Assembly: GCA_036924085.1 (NCBI GenBank) | Contig: JAVGWX010000003.1 | Coordinates: 124,276,474-124,340,473 of the forward strand | Direction: 5' to 3' | Length of the DNA: 64,000 nt | Origin: Ariolimax columbianus | Taxonomy: Eukaryota > Mollusca > Gastropoda > Stylommatophora > Arionidae | Part shown: one piece after another, positions 1 through 10,579 of the stretch | How the letters are laid out: every line of letters begins with the position of its first letter | How positions within the stretch are numbered: the first letter of the stretch is position 1 | The notes under the pieces: generated by a model | Seen by the model: the letters and a program-made list of their open reading frames with translations, nothing else | The model's database searches: none | What the model was told of the DNA's origin: nothing | Position numbers and translations under genes: made by a program

Positions 1-1042
1 GACGGACGGAAAACTCTTCAATCACAGGCGACTGCAAGCACACAACAAGGTGAAAGGCACAGCCATCTCAAACTTGCTTTTTTGCTGATGACTGTGCCCT
101 CGCTGCCAGTACTGAAAGAGACAAGCAGACATATGTGAACAAGTTCTCAACAGCCTGCGACATGTTTGGTTTTACAATTAATACCAAAAAAACGAAGTAA
201 TGTTTCAGCCTGCCCCGAGTGACCAAGATATCAGAGTAAAGAACGAGCACCTCGAATCAGTAGACTGTTTCACGTACCTTAGTAGAACTCTCTCCAGGGA
301 AACTAATGTTGACTGCGAGTAACATAATCTCTAAGACCAGTGCTGCCTTTGGGAGGCTGCCCAACAGTGTCTGGAATCAGAGGGGTCTTAGGCTTGATAT
401 GAAACTCAAAGTCTACCGAGCCGTAGTGCTCTCCACCCTTCTGTATGTCAATGACACGTGGACTGTGTACAGCAGGCATGCTAGGAAAATAAACCACTTT
501 CACGAAAGGTACCTCCGTAGATTGTTCAAAATGAAGTGGCAAGATAGGGTACGAGACACTGAGATATTTATGAAGGCAAAAAGACTCCGAGCATCCACAC
601 ACTGTTATAGAAGATCCAGATCAGGTGGGCCGGCCACGTCGTGCGCATGCCAGACAACCGCATCCCAAAACAACTAATGTATGATGAGCTGAAAGATGAC
701 CTGCGTCAAGCCGGTGGCCAAATAAAGCGTTTCAAAGTATTAAAGTATTTTTCACACGCTTCAGCATTGATGCAAACGCATGGGAATGTCTCGCACAGGA
801 CCACAAGGCACCTCCATTGCTGAGGAACGCCGGACCTCAGAAGCACAGAAAAAAACGCACTTTGCGTAAAGACAAAACAACTGACACTCCCATGTCCAAT
901 TCTGAGATTAAATGCTACGTATATGGAAGGATTTTCCATGCCAGAATTGGACTTCACAGCCACCTCCGAACTCACTGGTGAGGTGCAGCACAACATGTCT
1001 GACTGCTGTTGTCGTCATCGCTTGCGATGGACAGCTATTATT
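1..1042 (+). mobile_element. LINE 3' part: RT palm to C-terminal C2H2 finger, degraded
   Basis: Frames on the plus strand, joined across frameshifts, read as the second half of a non-LTR reverse transcriptase. FADDCAL (about 77-97) is the catalytic YADD box. The post-RT segment around 306-600 has the layout of LINE C-termini, with RRLFKMKWQDRVRDTE and then GHVVRMPDNRIPKQL in another frame. At 913-975 a single finger-like tail follows (C-Y-V-Y-G-R ... H-S-H-L-R-T-H), in which the second zinc Cys has become Tyr. The element continues beyond the left edge. Stops and frame changes make it non-functional. The same finger-ended family recurs near 7.43 kb and 33.0 kb. Confidence 0.85.
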
Positions 1043-1330
1043 ATTATAAACATGTTCCCTATCTAACCACTGTTTAACGCTGTAGTTTAACTATTTTGTA
1101 ATGCAGATTCGAAGTAACCCTGATATAGCGAGAATGATACGTACGGTAAGCATGTCAGTGTATAGCTACGGTGGTTGTCCTCGCGGAAATGGAGATAGAG
1201 GAAGGCTTGTTGATGTGTGTTATAATTATTATGTGTGTGTATGTGTGTATTTATATTTGTAACGCATAGCCAGGACTAGAGCTACAGGTTTATGATTTTT
1301 TAAAATTTGATAGTTACCAAATAATTTCTT

Positions 1331-1640
1331 TATCTTCTTCTTCTTCGAACGCTGTCAGACGTCAACCTTTATTTTTTCGAAAAAAGCAGCGGTCATCCTG
1401 AGACTGTCGACACTGCCATAGAGCTTGTCTAGTGTTGCCACTGGTAATGGCCACATCTGCTTTCTCTGATCCTCGTATGTCGGGCAGTTTTGCAGCAGAT
1501 GTTCAGCGGTCATTTTCCCAGTACCGCACATGCATTCGTCAGTGCCACCTATCTTCAAATTATTGAATAGGTAGTACCTCAGTCTATTGTGTTCTGCGCG
1601 AAGTCTGAAGACCACGACCTGCTCTCTTCTGTCCAACTGG
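1331..1640 (-). mobile_element. LINE 3' end with CxC-H-C terminal domain and GAA tail
   Basis: A 93-codon frame (1636-1355) encodes the terminal domain of a LINE polyprotein. It has the RAEHNRLRYYLF segment and a zinc-knuckle-like C-x-C ... HLLQNCP pattern, then AAFFEKIK close to the stop. Just after the stop the element ends in a short (GAA)n tail, seen as TTCTTCTTCTTC on the plus strand near 1333-1346. A near-identical 145-bp copy lies at 11376-11548 in plus orientation. The upstream RT is missing, as expected for a 5'-truncated insertion. Confidence 0.85.
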
Positions 1641-2560
1641 TAATATGCATCTTTTTTTGTATATAATAGTATTTTATAAATAAATAATTTAAATACAGGA
1701 TGTGATTTAATTTAAATTCATATTGACCACACTCACAGCTAATATAGTGGCAAAAACTCTGCCACCAGTTCTTGATAAGAGTTGAGTTTGTTGGATGAAT
1801 ACTTACTTGGTACAAGTTTGTAGCTCGTGTCGTTATGATAAGTAAGTAAATGAGAGGGTGGGTTGAGACTTGCGATATATTGATTCTTGCAATGTGCTGA
1901 GGTTTGCGTGTGTTGAGACGCGATGTATTGAGACTTATACGTGTTGAGGATTATATCTATTTTTAAACGTGCCCTTGTTGGGTATTGAGTGTGTTGAAAC
2001 TTCATGTATTGAGACTCGCTTTATGTTGAGATCTGCTTCTTTTGACAGTTGTCAACCGTTTTGAGTGTAGAACAATTAGTCCCTTGAAAGAAACAACATT
2101 TTTCTTCAAATTCTGCTTCAGATTTTAAATATCTGTCTTTGAAATGTTTTAGGTAGGTCAGCAACTTTTTTGGGCCTCACAGTGAGAATAACAACCCTTT
2201 TTTTAAGTTACTTATCGGTATGCAATTTCGTGTGAGGTTACCGAATCCTGGGACATCCTTATATTACCCACAGGGGTGTTGGTGGCTGTCAAGAACGTGC
2301 CCTTGATAACCGGAGAATAAATACGTCTGAAAGGTTTGAGACGCCATTTAGGAAGGACGATTCTGAAAGACAATATGAATATAACACGGGCTGCTTGAAT
2401 AGTCGTTTCCTACCACAAGAAGAGAAATTCAGGAAACTGGCTTTTATTATACCTTTAGCAGCGCAGTTTCTTACTGTGCTTTGTCTTTGGGAATCTCTTG
2501 CTAAAACTATCATGCTAAATGTCTTCATCATTCTTACCGACACGATTTCTTCCTATTTCC
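1641..2560. other. No gene seen; degenerate TTGAGA-rich repeat
   Basis: Between 1860 and 2035 there is an irregular series of TATTGAGACTT / GTGTTGAGAC units of about 20-25 bp, too diverged to give a firm period. The rest (2040-2560) is AT-rich and shows no recognisable domain in any frame. Confidence 0.4.
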
Positions 2561-5535
2561 AAATCTGAAATTAACTTAAACTTAAACTTAACATCTTTAT
2601 ACTGGTTTAGAAGACCCTGCAGAGTCTGTATACAACCAGTTACATTTACATCACCTTGCTCTAAAATCTATGCGCATCCAGTTTATTCTTAAATGCATTA
2701 ACTGTCCCTGCCTCCACTACCTCCCCTGGCAATGCATTCCAAGCAGACACCACTCTCTGACTAAAAAAATATTTCCTAATATCTAACCTGGACCTCTCTT
2801 TAATCAGCTTGTAGCTATGCCCTCGTGTTATTGTAGGTGGCTGTATTTTAAAAAACTTGTTATAGTCTAATTTATCGATTCCTCTGATCATCTTATAAAC
2901 CTGTATTAAGTCACCACGAATTCTTCTCTCTTCGAGACACTGTAGGCCGGTTTTTCTGAGTCGTTCCTCATAACTGTAATTCTGGAATCCCACTATCATC
3001 TTTGTCGCTCTTTTTTGTATTCTTTCTAGCATGTTTATGTCCCCTCTATGATAAGGACTCCACACCTGTACACAGTACTCCAATCTAGGTCTAACTAAAG
3101 CTTTATACACTTTGACGATCACTTCCTTGCTCCTATGTTTAATATTTCTTTTTATCATACCTAACATTGCATTTGCCTTTTTCACTGCTACCTTAACTTG
3201 CTCACTCACCTTTCCTGTATGATCTATTATAACCCCTAGGTCCCTTTCCTTATCTATCTTTCTAATATTGTTTTCTCCCATTCTGTAATTATGTTCCATA
3301 TTGGATCTACCCATGTGGATGACTGTACATTTATCTACATTAAACTCCATTTGCCAGCTTACAGACCATTCTCGAATTTTATCTAAATCCGACATCAATA
3401 TATCCACTTCCGCTTTAGATGAGACACTACTGCATAGTTTTGTGTCATCAGCAAATTTTGCAACCATGGATCTCATATCAATGTCCAAATCATTTCTATA
3501 TATCAAGAACAAAATTGGTCCCAAAACCGAGCCCTGTGGCACACCACTTTTCCCTTCACTCCACTCAGAGTACTCCTTATTTATGCCCACCTTCTGCCTT
3601 CTTCCCGTTAACCAATTTTCAATCCATTTGGCAACTTCGCCACCTATTCCATGTGATTTTAACTTTCGAAATAATCCTTGATGAGGTACTCTATCAAAGG
3701 CCTTTGCAAAGTCTAGATAAATAACATCCACTGGCTCCCCTTTATCTATGATTTTAGTAACCTCCTCCATGAATTCTAATAGATTTGTTAAGCATGATCT
3801 CCCTCTAGTAAACCCATGCTGACTATTTCTAATTAGATTAAATTTGTCTAAATGCATTACAATGTTTTCTTTGATTATTGACTCTAACAATTTACAGACT
3901 ATGCTCGTTAAACTCACCGGTCTATAATTTGCCGGATCTGATTTTTTGCCTTTTTTGAATAAGGGGATCACTCCTGCATCTTTCCAATCCCGTGGAACAA
4001 TCCCTTTTGTAAGTGATTGAGAACATAATATAGCCAATGGTTTTGCTAGTTGGTTTCTAATTTCATACAGCAATTTTGGGTGAATACCATCTTGACCTGG
4101 ACATTTATTCACTTTCAACCCCTCCAATTTTTTAAAAACCATTTCCTCTGTAATACAGATTGATCTTAATCCCGCTGTATCCATGTCTCTTTGAAAAATA
4201 TCTATAGGCTCTGGGATCTCGGAGCAGTCCTCCTTTGTGAAGACTGTGCCAAAGTACTGATTTAGCAGATTAGCAGCCTCCCTATTCTCACTTATTATTT
4301 TCCCTGTACTGTCTATGAGAGGGCCTACTTTGTCTTTCGTTCTTTGTTTATTTCTAACATAAGAAAAGAAGCTTTTACTGTCAGTCTTGATCCTCTGAGC
4401 AAGTTTTTTTTCAAAGTCTATTTTTGCTGTTTTATTCGCTTTCTGAGATATGTTCTGCTTGTCCAAATATTTTACATATGTTTCTTTTGATTTACCTGCC
4501 TCTATATATTTTTGCCATGCTTTATTTTTTGCTCTTCTACATTTCACTACAAATCTAGTTATCCACTTTTTACGCTTGAAGTTTACCTCCCTACATGGAA
4601 CACATTCCTCTTTTAGCGTTTCTAGAACTGTTTTAAAACTGTCCCACTCCTGTTCAACATCTGTTCCTACAATAATATCTTTCCAGATTATGTGGTTCGC
4701 TGCCTCTTTCATCCTCTTAACATCTGCCTTAGAGTAGTCGTATGTTCGCGTGTTTATGTTTACTTCTTTCCCTGCAATAAGATCCCAACGGATGATTTGA
4801 TGGTCACTTGAGCCAAACAGTTCCCCAACGGTAACGTTTTCAATCATATTTTCCTCTGTGGTAAAAACTAGGTCGAGTATGTTTTTGCCTCTGGTGGCTG
4901 CTTCTAAATGTTGAATAAAAAAATTGTCAGTTATGCACGTAACAAAACGTTTTGACTCTACAAGTGCTTCTGCCATATCCCATTTTATTTCTGGATAGTT
5001 GAAATCTCCCATTAATAATAATTTCCCTTTACTTGCCTTTGCTATACTACTAATCAGCTCCTCATCTTCCTCTTTTTGACTTGATGGACATCTATAGCAC
5101 ACTCCAATCACTGTTTTTTCACCCCCACTTTCTATTTCTCCCCATACACTTTCATTTTTGTTACCACATGATAAATAATCTTTGATCGTTATATTAACAG
5201 AATTTATACAGTATAATAAAACGCCACCTCCCTTAGTCTTGTCTCCAATTATCCTATCTTTCCTTAACATTGTATATCCCTCAATTTCAAGTTCACTATC
5301 TGCAATCTCCTCATATGTCCATGATTCTGTTAACCCTATTATATCTGGTTTTTCTTCTTCTACATACAGTTCTAATTCTTCTCTTTTATTTACTATGCTT
5401 CTCACATCTGCATAAAAACATTTTAGTTTGTAATGTTGTTGGTTTTCCTCTTTTTGCTTCTGCTTTATCATTTTAGTGTTTGCTTTTCTACTATGTATTT
5501 CACATTAGAATTTGGTAATTTTCAAACGAGTCCGA
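2560..5535 (-). mobile_element. CR1-like LINE, 5'-truncated, ORF2 intact
   Basis: This insertion holds an uninterrupted ORF2 (5471-2661) and a 3' UTR that ends near 2565 in a TTAAG/TTTAAG tail (minus strand). The same UTR, with AACTGGTTGTATA and a CTAAACCAGTATAA block, follows the CR1 fragment at 60.5-60.95 kb, which fixes the family 3' end. No ORF1 or gag-like frame lies upstream, where a 31-bp minisatellite begins, so the copy appears truncated at its 5' end. It looks much younger than every other LINE in the window. Confidence 0.9.
2661..5471 (-). CDS. CR1-like LINE ORF2: endonuclease plus reverse transcriptase
   Basis: This 936-codon ORF without stops is a non-LTR retrotransposon polyprotein for target-primed reverse transcription. 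Residues about 15-230 form an apurinic-type endonuclease with GLTES (Glu49), GDFN (Asp156, Asn158) and SSDH (Asp223, His224). Residues about 450-780 form the RT, with LDFAKAFD (Asp587), SGVPQGSVLGP and FADD (673-676). The C-terminal block to residue 936 is typical of CR1/L2-type elements, and the length is normal for the clade. Two oddities may have inactivated it. The N-terminal active-site Asn of the usual NxRS motif is Asp22 (ADVRSI), and the usual IND of the LIYINDL box is RND at residue 659. Start chosen: the first ATG of the open frame. It is expressed, if at all, only as part of the element. Confidence 0.93.
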   Translation of the reverse strand: MIKQKQKEENQQHYKLKCFYADVRSIVNKREELELYVEEEKPDIIGLTESWTYEEIADSELEIEGYTMLRKDRIIGDKTKGGGVLLYCINSVNITIKDYLSCGNKNESVWGEIESGGEKTVIGVCYRCPSSQKEEDEELISSIAKASKGKLLLMGDFNYPEIKWDMAEALVESKRFVTCITDNFFIQHLEAATRGKNILDLVFTTEENMIENVTVGELFGSSDHQIIRWDLIAGKEVNINTRTYDYSKADVKRMKEAANHIIWKDIIVGTDVEQEWDSFKTVLETLKEECVPCREVNFKRKKWITRFVVKCRRAKNKAWQKYIEAGKSKETYVKYLDKQNISQKANKTAKIDFEKKLAQRIKTDSKSFFSYVRNKQRTKDKVGPLIDSTGKIISENREAANLLNQYFGTVFTKEDCSEIPEPIDIFQRDMDTAGLRSICITEEMVFKKLEGLKVNKCPGQDGIHPKLLYEIRNQLAKPLAILCSQSLTKGIVPRDWKDAGVIPLFKKGKKSDPANYRPVSLTSIVCKLLESIIKENIVMHLDKFNLIRNSQHGFTRGRSCLTNLLEFMEEVTKIIDKGEPVDVIYLDFAKAFDRVPHQGLFRKLKSHGIGGEVAKWIENWLTGRRQKVGINKEYSEWSEGKSGVPQGSVLGPILFLIYRNDLDIDMRSMVAKFADDTKLCSSVSSKAEVDILMSDLDKIREWSVSWQMEFNVDKCTVIHMGRSNMEHNYRMGENNIRKIDKERDLGVIIDHTGKVSEQVKVAVKKANAMLGMIKRNIKHRSKEVIVKVYKALVRPRLEYCVQVWSPYHRGDINMLERIQKRATKMIVGFQNYSYEERLRKTGLQCLEERRIRGDLIQVYKMIRGIDKLDYNKFFKIQPPTITRGHSYKLIKERSRLDIRKYFFSQRVVSAWNALPGEVVEAGTVNAFKNKLDAHRF

Positions 5536-5611
5536 CAAAAAATCACTGTAAACACTAGTCAAGTTTTGATCATCAGACTTTCAGAACCGTTTTCACGGGA
5601 AAGTGTTAGTG

Positions 5612-6755
5612 TCGCTTATTATATGACATACCAATAATACTAGCGCTTGTTGTTCCACATACCAATAATACTAGCGTTTGTTGAATGACATACCAATAAT
5701 ACTAGCGTTTGTTGAATGACATACCAATAATACTAGCGTTTGTTGAATGACATACCAATAATACTAGCGTTTGTTGTGTGACATACCAATGATACTAGCG
5801 TTTGTTGTGTGACATACCAATGATACTAGCGTTTGTTGTGTGACATACCAATGATACTAGCGTTTGTTGTGTGACATAACAATGATACTAGCGTTTGTTG
5901 TGTGACATACCAATGATACTAGTGTTTGTTGTGTGACATACCAATGATACTAGTGTTTGTTGAATGACATACTAATGATACTAGCGTTTGTTGAATGACA
6001 TACCAATGATACTAGCGTTTGTTGACAGACATACCAATGATACTAGCGTTTGTTGAATGACACACCAATGATACTAGCGTTTGTTGACAGACATAACAAT
6101 GATACTAGCGTTTGTTGAATGACATACCAATGATACTAGCGTTTGTTGAATGAAATACCAATGATACTAGCGTTTGTTGTATGACATAACAATGATACTA
6201 GCGTTTGTTGTAGGCCATACTAATGATACTAGCGCTTGTTGTATGATATACCAATGATACTAGCTTTTGTTGTATAACATACTAAGGATACTAGCGCTTG
6301 TTTTATGACATACCAAAGATACCAGCGGTTTTTGTATGACATAGTAAGGATGCTAGCGTTTTTTTGTATCACATACAAAGGATAGTAACGCGTGTTGGAT
6401 CATATGCTAAGGATATTGGCGCGTTTTGTATCACATATCAAGGATACTGGTGCTTGTTGTATCACATATCAAGAATACTGGCGCATTTTGTATCACATAC
6501 CAAGGTTATTTGCGCTTTTTAGAACACACCAAGGATACTAGCACTTGTATCACTTACCAAAGGTACTAGCACTTGTATCACTTACCAAAGATACTAGCAC
6601 TTGTATCACTTACCAAAGATACTAGCACTTGTATCACTTACCGAAGGTTCTTGTGCTCATTGAATCATATACCAAGGATATTGTCGCGTGTTGTATCCCC
6701 AGTCAAGGATATTGGACTCTTGTATCATCTACCCAGGATGTTGTTTTGAGGTAAG
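5612..6755. repeat. 31-bp minisatellite, about 35 copies
   Basis: The unit begins GACATACCAATGATACTAGC and continues with GTTTGTTG plus a 3-4 nt variable end (TGT, AAT, ACA). Copies are nearly uniform from 5612 to about 6230 and then decay steadily, with shorter 28-bp units around 6535-6640. No reading frame persists through it. It abuts the 5' side of the CR1 insertion. Confidence 0.95.
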
Positions 6756-6759
6756 CATA

Positions 6760-7300
6760 CAGTGATGCTGTGCACTTAGATATCATGTTGGGACTTCTCT
6801 GCTAGAATGAGTGTCAGCTTGTGGGGTGATCCTAGTTGCACAAACGGAGCAAAAACTCCCAATACGAGTTTTGCATATGGAAGCATTGGCCTCAACTCTT
6901 AGACGACTATCTTTAACCTCTTTAGCAAGAGCAGTCATGGTGTCACACCCAATCTTGTTTATGAAGTCACAGAAGAAATGATTAATGAAAGAGTGGACGA
7001 CAGCTGCAGAAGCCTCAAGCCTCCAGGGGCTGGTGTGGATATATTTCCCTGGATATGCTGGGGTTTATGGCAACGAAAGAGCGTGTATCCTGGCTTCATA
7101 AAGCACACATTATGGGCACAGTATATATAGGAGTTACATTTTTAAGTCTGCCAATGACAGTCTCTTAGATGACGACAATGTATGATTCAAGAATTATTAT
7201 CTTATTTACTGTTTGGGCCTAAGATAGTAACTGTACTATTCACATTGTCTTCAAAACTTTCATGTTGTATATATATCAAATCCATGGAAACTTGAATGTG
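6760..7300. other. Mostly unassigned; one Met-less open frame on minus strand
   Basis: A minus-strand frame from about 7065 to 6780 stays open for roughly 93 codons without an initial Met. It contains FINHFFCDFINKIGCDTM and a C-x2-C pair within GSFCSVCATRIT before a TGA. I do not recognise the family. It could be an exon, a transposon relic or chance. The remainder shows nothing. Confidence 0.3.
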
Positions 7301-7304
7301 TGTA

Positions 7305-7427
7305 TTATATATATGTGTGTGTGTGTGCGCGTGCGTGTGTGTGTGTGTGTGTGTGTGCGTGCGTGCGTGCGGCCGGGCGGGCGGGTGTGTGGGGGGTGGG
7401 TGGGGGTGTGTGTGTGTGTTCTCACAG
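7305..7427. repeat. (GT)n / GC-rich microsatellite
   Basis: TG dinucleotides grade into TGCG and then GGGCGGGCGGG and GGGGTGGGTGG before returning to TG. It sits directly against a LINE 3' end. The long reading frames across it are simple-sequence artefacts. Confidence 0.95.
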
Positions 7428-7575
7428 CCGGCTCACAGATACATGCCCAGAATGTGGCAGGGTTTTCCGTTCCAGGATTGGTCTTTATAGCCACCAGAGA
7501 ACACATTTCGAACCAATATCATGATGGTGTCGTCATCTTCCCTTGCGATGGGCAACTATTATTACATCGAATTTT
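7428..7575 (+). mobile_element. LINE 3' end with intact C2H2 finger
   Basis: This short 5'-truncated fragment carries the final finger of the family at 1-1042. All ligands are present in a C-x2-C-x12-H-x3-H arrangement (TCPECGRVFRSRIGL, then YSHQRTH). The following UTR contains a CTTGCGATGG-CAACTATTATTA end that also closes the first copy (about 1018-1042). Confidence 0.8.
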
Positions 7576-7972
7576 CATATTTAATTTGTAAAAAATGGTT
7601 GCGAACTAGTGAGATCGCAGAATTTCTCAACTTTCACAAGGGAAATGCCGTTCAAGATGGGTAATCTTAAAAATATCCAACGTTTTACCAAATACCTATT
7701 AAAGTGATGTTTATTGACGACTGCGGATTTTTCATTTATAACGTATAAATAATATGTGTCCCCATTAATGGTATAAGCGTTTTTTTTATGTGCAGTAAAC
7801 TTTTCTGTAACATATATTACAAATATAAATTTTCATTCAATTATGCAAGCAAACAAGAGTTACAGGAATTGATAATTCAAGTGAAGAACAGACTAACAAA
7901 AATGGATTGGCCATTAATACTGAGAGTATAATAACTATGATAATTAGCAAAGTAGACTCGAAATCTACTCTA
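7576..7972. other. No feature recognised
   Basis: AT-rich sequence without a supported coding frame, repeat or RNA gene. Confidence 0.5.
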
Positions 7973-7973
7973 C

Positions 7974-8312
7974 AGATGAGCTGCAGCAGTCAACGACCCA
8001 TAGCTGACTGCTAGCGTCATTGGCAGCAAACCAAAGCTGCCAAGACCCTTCTACATCTCCACGCGGTAATCCTGGATAACAGGCTGCAACAGAGCAGACT
8101 GACTAAGGAGAAGGAATCGAAGAGGGAATACTAACCCGGTACTAAAAAAATGATTGCTGAAGTCGGATGTGTTGGACCGAAAGGTACAAATATCACAGTC
8201 AAACTGTAAACTACGACACAACGCTCTCCGTTCTCTGGACTACATTCTGCTACGTAAGCCATTGTCAGGGTTTGGTAGCGGAAGATTGATAACGAAAGAG
8301 ACCAAGCCAAAC
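7974..8312 (+). repeat. 340-bp dispersed repeat D1, copy 1
   Basis: Aligns by eye along its whole length with 48685-49018 (plus) and, in inverted orientation, with 19205-19470. Shared landmarks are GAGCTGCAGC at the start, CCAAGACCCTTCTACA, CCTGGATAACA, GTTGGACCGAAAGGTACAAA and GTTTGGTAGCGGAAGATTGA near the end. It has no intact frame. It could be an untranslated or eroded coding part of a LINE, or a SINE-like unit. Confidence 0.8.
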
Positions 8313-8339
8313 ACTGGATCAGGTTAAGAGCTTATCCTA

Positions 8340-8840
8340 TCTTAGAAATATAATAACGGAAATACGAAATGGCAATCAAGAAGAAAACAAGAGTTGCCAA
8401 ATCTGTGGTCACCAACAAAAGTCATATAGTGATAAACAAACAAGGGACTCACACGTTTGTGTAAGGTATTCTCGTCTTTACTATATGGCGTACAAACGTG
8501 GACAAAGACCAAACGGTTGGAGAAGAGAATGGATACCTTTGTCGTGTAGATATGTATTGTGGAAAGAAAACAAAACAAATAAGGAAGTCGTGGAAAATAA
8601 AGAGTGCAAAGAGAATTGATAAACGAAATCAAAGTCAGACAGTTACAAAATTGTTGTCACATTAAAAGACGTGACATGTTGCTGGAAATAAATTGGAAGG
8701 AAAGGTGAGAGGTAAACGTGCCAGAGGTAAATATCGCTGTAAGTGAGAGGATATTATCAAAGGGGGCAAGGAATAGCCTGGCAGATTGTACCATCAAGGC
8801 TAGCGACATAGAACGTGGGTGATCGTTCAGAACTAACCTT
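8340..8840 (+). mobile_element. RTE/Jockey-type LINE 3' fragment, degraded
   Basis: The plus-strand frame at 8477-8640 reads LYGVQTWTKTKRLEKRM followed by a YCGKKTKQIRKSW segment, which is the post-RT region found after the palm in RTE-like elements. Further on, GKVRGKRARGKYR (about 8700-8740) matches the basic GRRGRGR stretch of the same C-termini. Several stops and frameshifts are present. A related minus-strand copy is at 56156-56525. Confidence 0.7.
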
Positions 8841-8904
8841 AGCTTTTGAAATGGCGCATGAGCTGACCTGACATTAGCTAAAATCAGTTTTTTGTAGTTT
8901 TTTT

Positions 8905-9065
8905 TTCATTTAAGGTTTGCTTCTCTGTATTCTGCTGGCGGAGGCACGCCATTTTTCACACCACACAGTAGTCTTTTAGGCAATATCATGGCGTATTAAC
9001 CAGTGCTTTGATGCGTGTGTGCGTCTGTATGTACCTATCAAGTTTCAGTTTAAGACCTTCTGGTC
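8905..9065 (+). repeat. Dispersed repeat D3, copy 1
   Basis: Shares with 34725-34870 an ordered set of blocks: AAGGTTTGC, TTATTCT/GTATTCT, a GGCG-CGC-TTT block, ATATCA-GG-CGTATT, CCAGTGC-T-GATGC and GTGTGTATCTGT. Divergence is high and no frame is conserved, so the class is unknown. Confidence 0.5.
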
Positions 9066-10490
9066 AACGACGTGTGGTATGACGCTTAAAGATGGTACTT
9101 TCTCTTTGAGAGTTACTACGCTTGTGAGCTGAAATAGTTTAAATGTATTTTGCAAATCAAAATAACCAACTATTGCAAATGAATTCTCATTTGAAGAAAG
9201 CAGCTTTTACTGAAAATGAAATGTGACAGCCAGTGTTGCATTTTCCTCTCACCATTTGGCAGGCACTTGTAAAATATACATTTTGCCAAATGCTTTTTTC
9301 TGCATCTTGTTAATTGAACTCAGTTAAAAAGGCAAGAGCTTGCATTTCTACAATCTTTACTTCTATTTCTAGTCAACAATCTGGTCTGGTATGTTTCCGA
9401 CCAACACTCCAAGACAACTGTCAAACAGGAGATTGAATGTATTGGCTTCGGCACCGACAGATTGGGCGGGATTGGGAGTGAAGACACTTTACGTTCAAAA
9501 TAAAAACTGACTTATGCGCAGACATGCTGTCATGATCTTCTTCTAGTTCTGCAGCTGTAGTTTTCTCTCTGTCGGTGTTGTGATTATTGTTAGTTTCTAG
9601 TTTCAGAAGACCCGCAGCCATCAGATTCACTCATTTCGATTTGACCCGTATCGGAAACCTGGTTCAGGTTTGTTTGCTGTACGTAACATGAGTACCCACG
9701 GGCAAGAGCATCTTGCGTTCTTTATTTTCACTTTGAATATTAGTTGTTGCTTTTCCCAACGCTGTTGTAACCTACATTTGTGCTTGTATGTTATTATATT
9801 GTATATTTATTTGTGACCATGCACACCACTAACCGCTAGGATTAAAACAACGATCAATACAAGATATCGGTGGAGCACGCAGTAAAGTTATAGAAAATAC
9901 AATATTTAATGGCCTGTTTTTATTTGGCCAGTGTGCATTATAGCCATCTTTTTAGAACGTCGTGAATTCGATTGCAGAAGTGCAAACGTTTTCTTTCTGT
10001 ACTTAATGACAAATCTATATTATAATTTGTTTTACCTTATACACAAGCCCCCAAAAGCTGAGGGGCCCCAGGCTTCAGTCTACTAAGCCTAATTTATACT
10101 AATATAATCAGGAACGACCTGGAGCTGTCGATAACATCAATCTTATTCGGGGGTTCTCTAAGACGTTAAAACTCATTTCAAGTTTTCTTCTTGGATAAAA
10201 AGGCTAAGACGGTCTTGTTTAGTAAGGCATGTGTACTTTTGAGGAGGGAGAAACATGAGAATAATTGTATCACTGTAAATCAAATATATGTTGGACGACA
10301 GTAAATCCCAATACAAGTAATTGCTAAAATATGAAGCTTAAAAAAGGTGTTTTACTTGAGAGTATTTATAAATTTAAACCAACATTTTGACCAAAAATAT
10401 ATTTTTTACAAGAACTGGAGAAGTTAGAATAATACAAACGAAAACTGGTATGAATAGTACATTCTTTATTTGTGTGGGTCATAAGTTCTA
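9066..10490. other. No gene recognised in 1.4 kb
   Basis: A minus-strand frame of 69 codons at 9630-9421 has no recognisable domain. A block rich in CCCC and GGGGCCCC near 10045-10075 stands out from AT-rich surroundings but is unassigned. No repeat structure was seen. Confidence 0.4.
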
Positions 10491-10579
10491 TATTATGATA
10501 CCGAAAATAGAACTATCACATTCGATAAATTATTAAGGGAGGTATATGTATGCACAGTAGCAGTTGCATTATGTAGAAT

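Noticed and set aside
5612..6755. CRISPR-like regular repeats
   Set aside because: The repeats are head-to-tail with no unique spacers of constant size, and the context is eukaryotic. The same applies to the arrays at 25.5, 28.0, 46.3 and 48.4 kb.
7305..7575. Host zinc-finger gene
   Set aside because: A single finger followed by a UTR shared with two LINE copies shows it is the end of a retrotransposon, not a multi-finger host protein.
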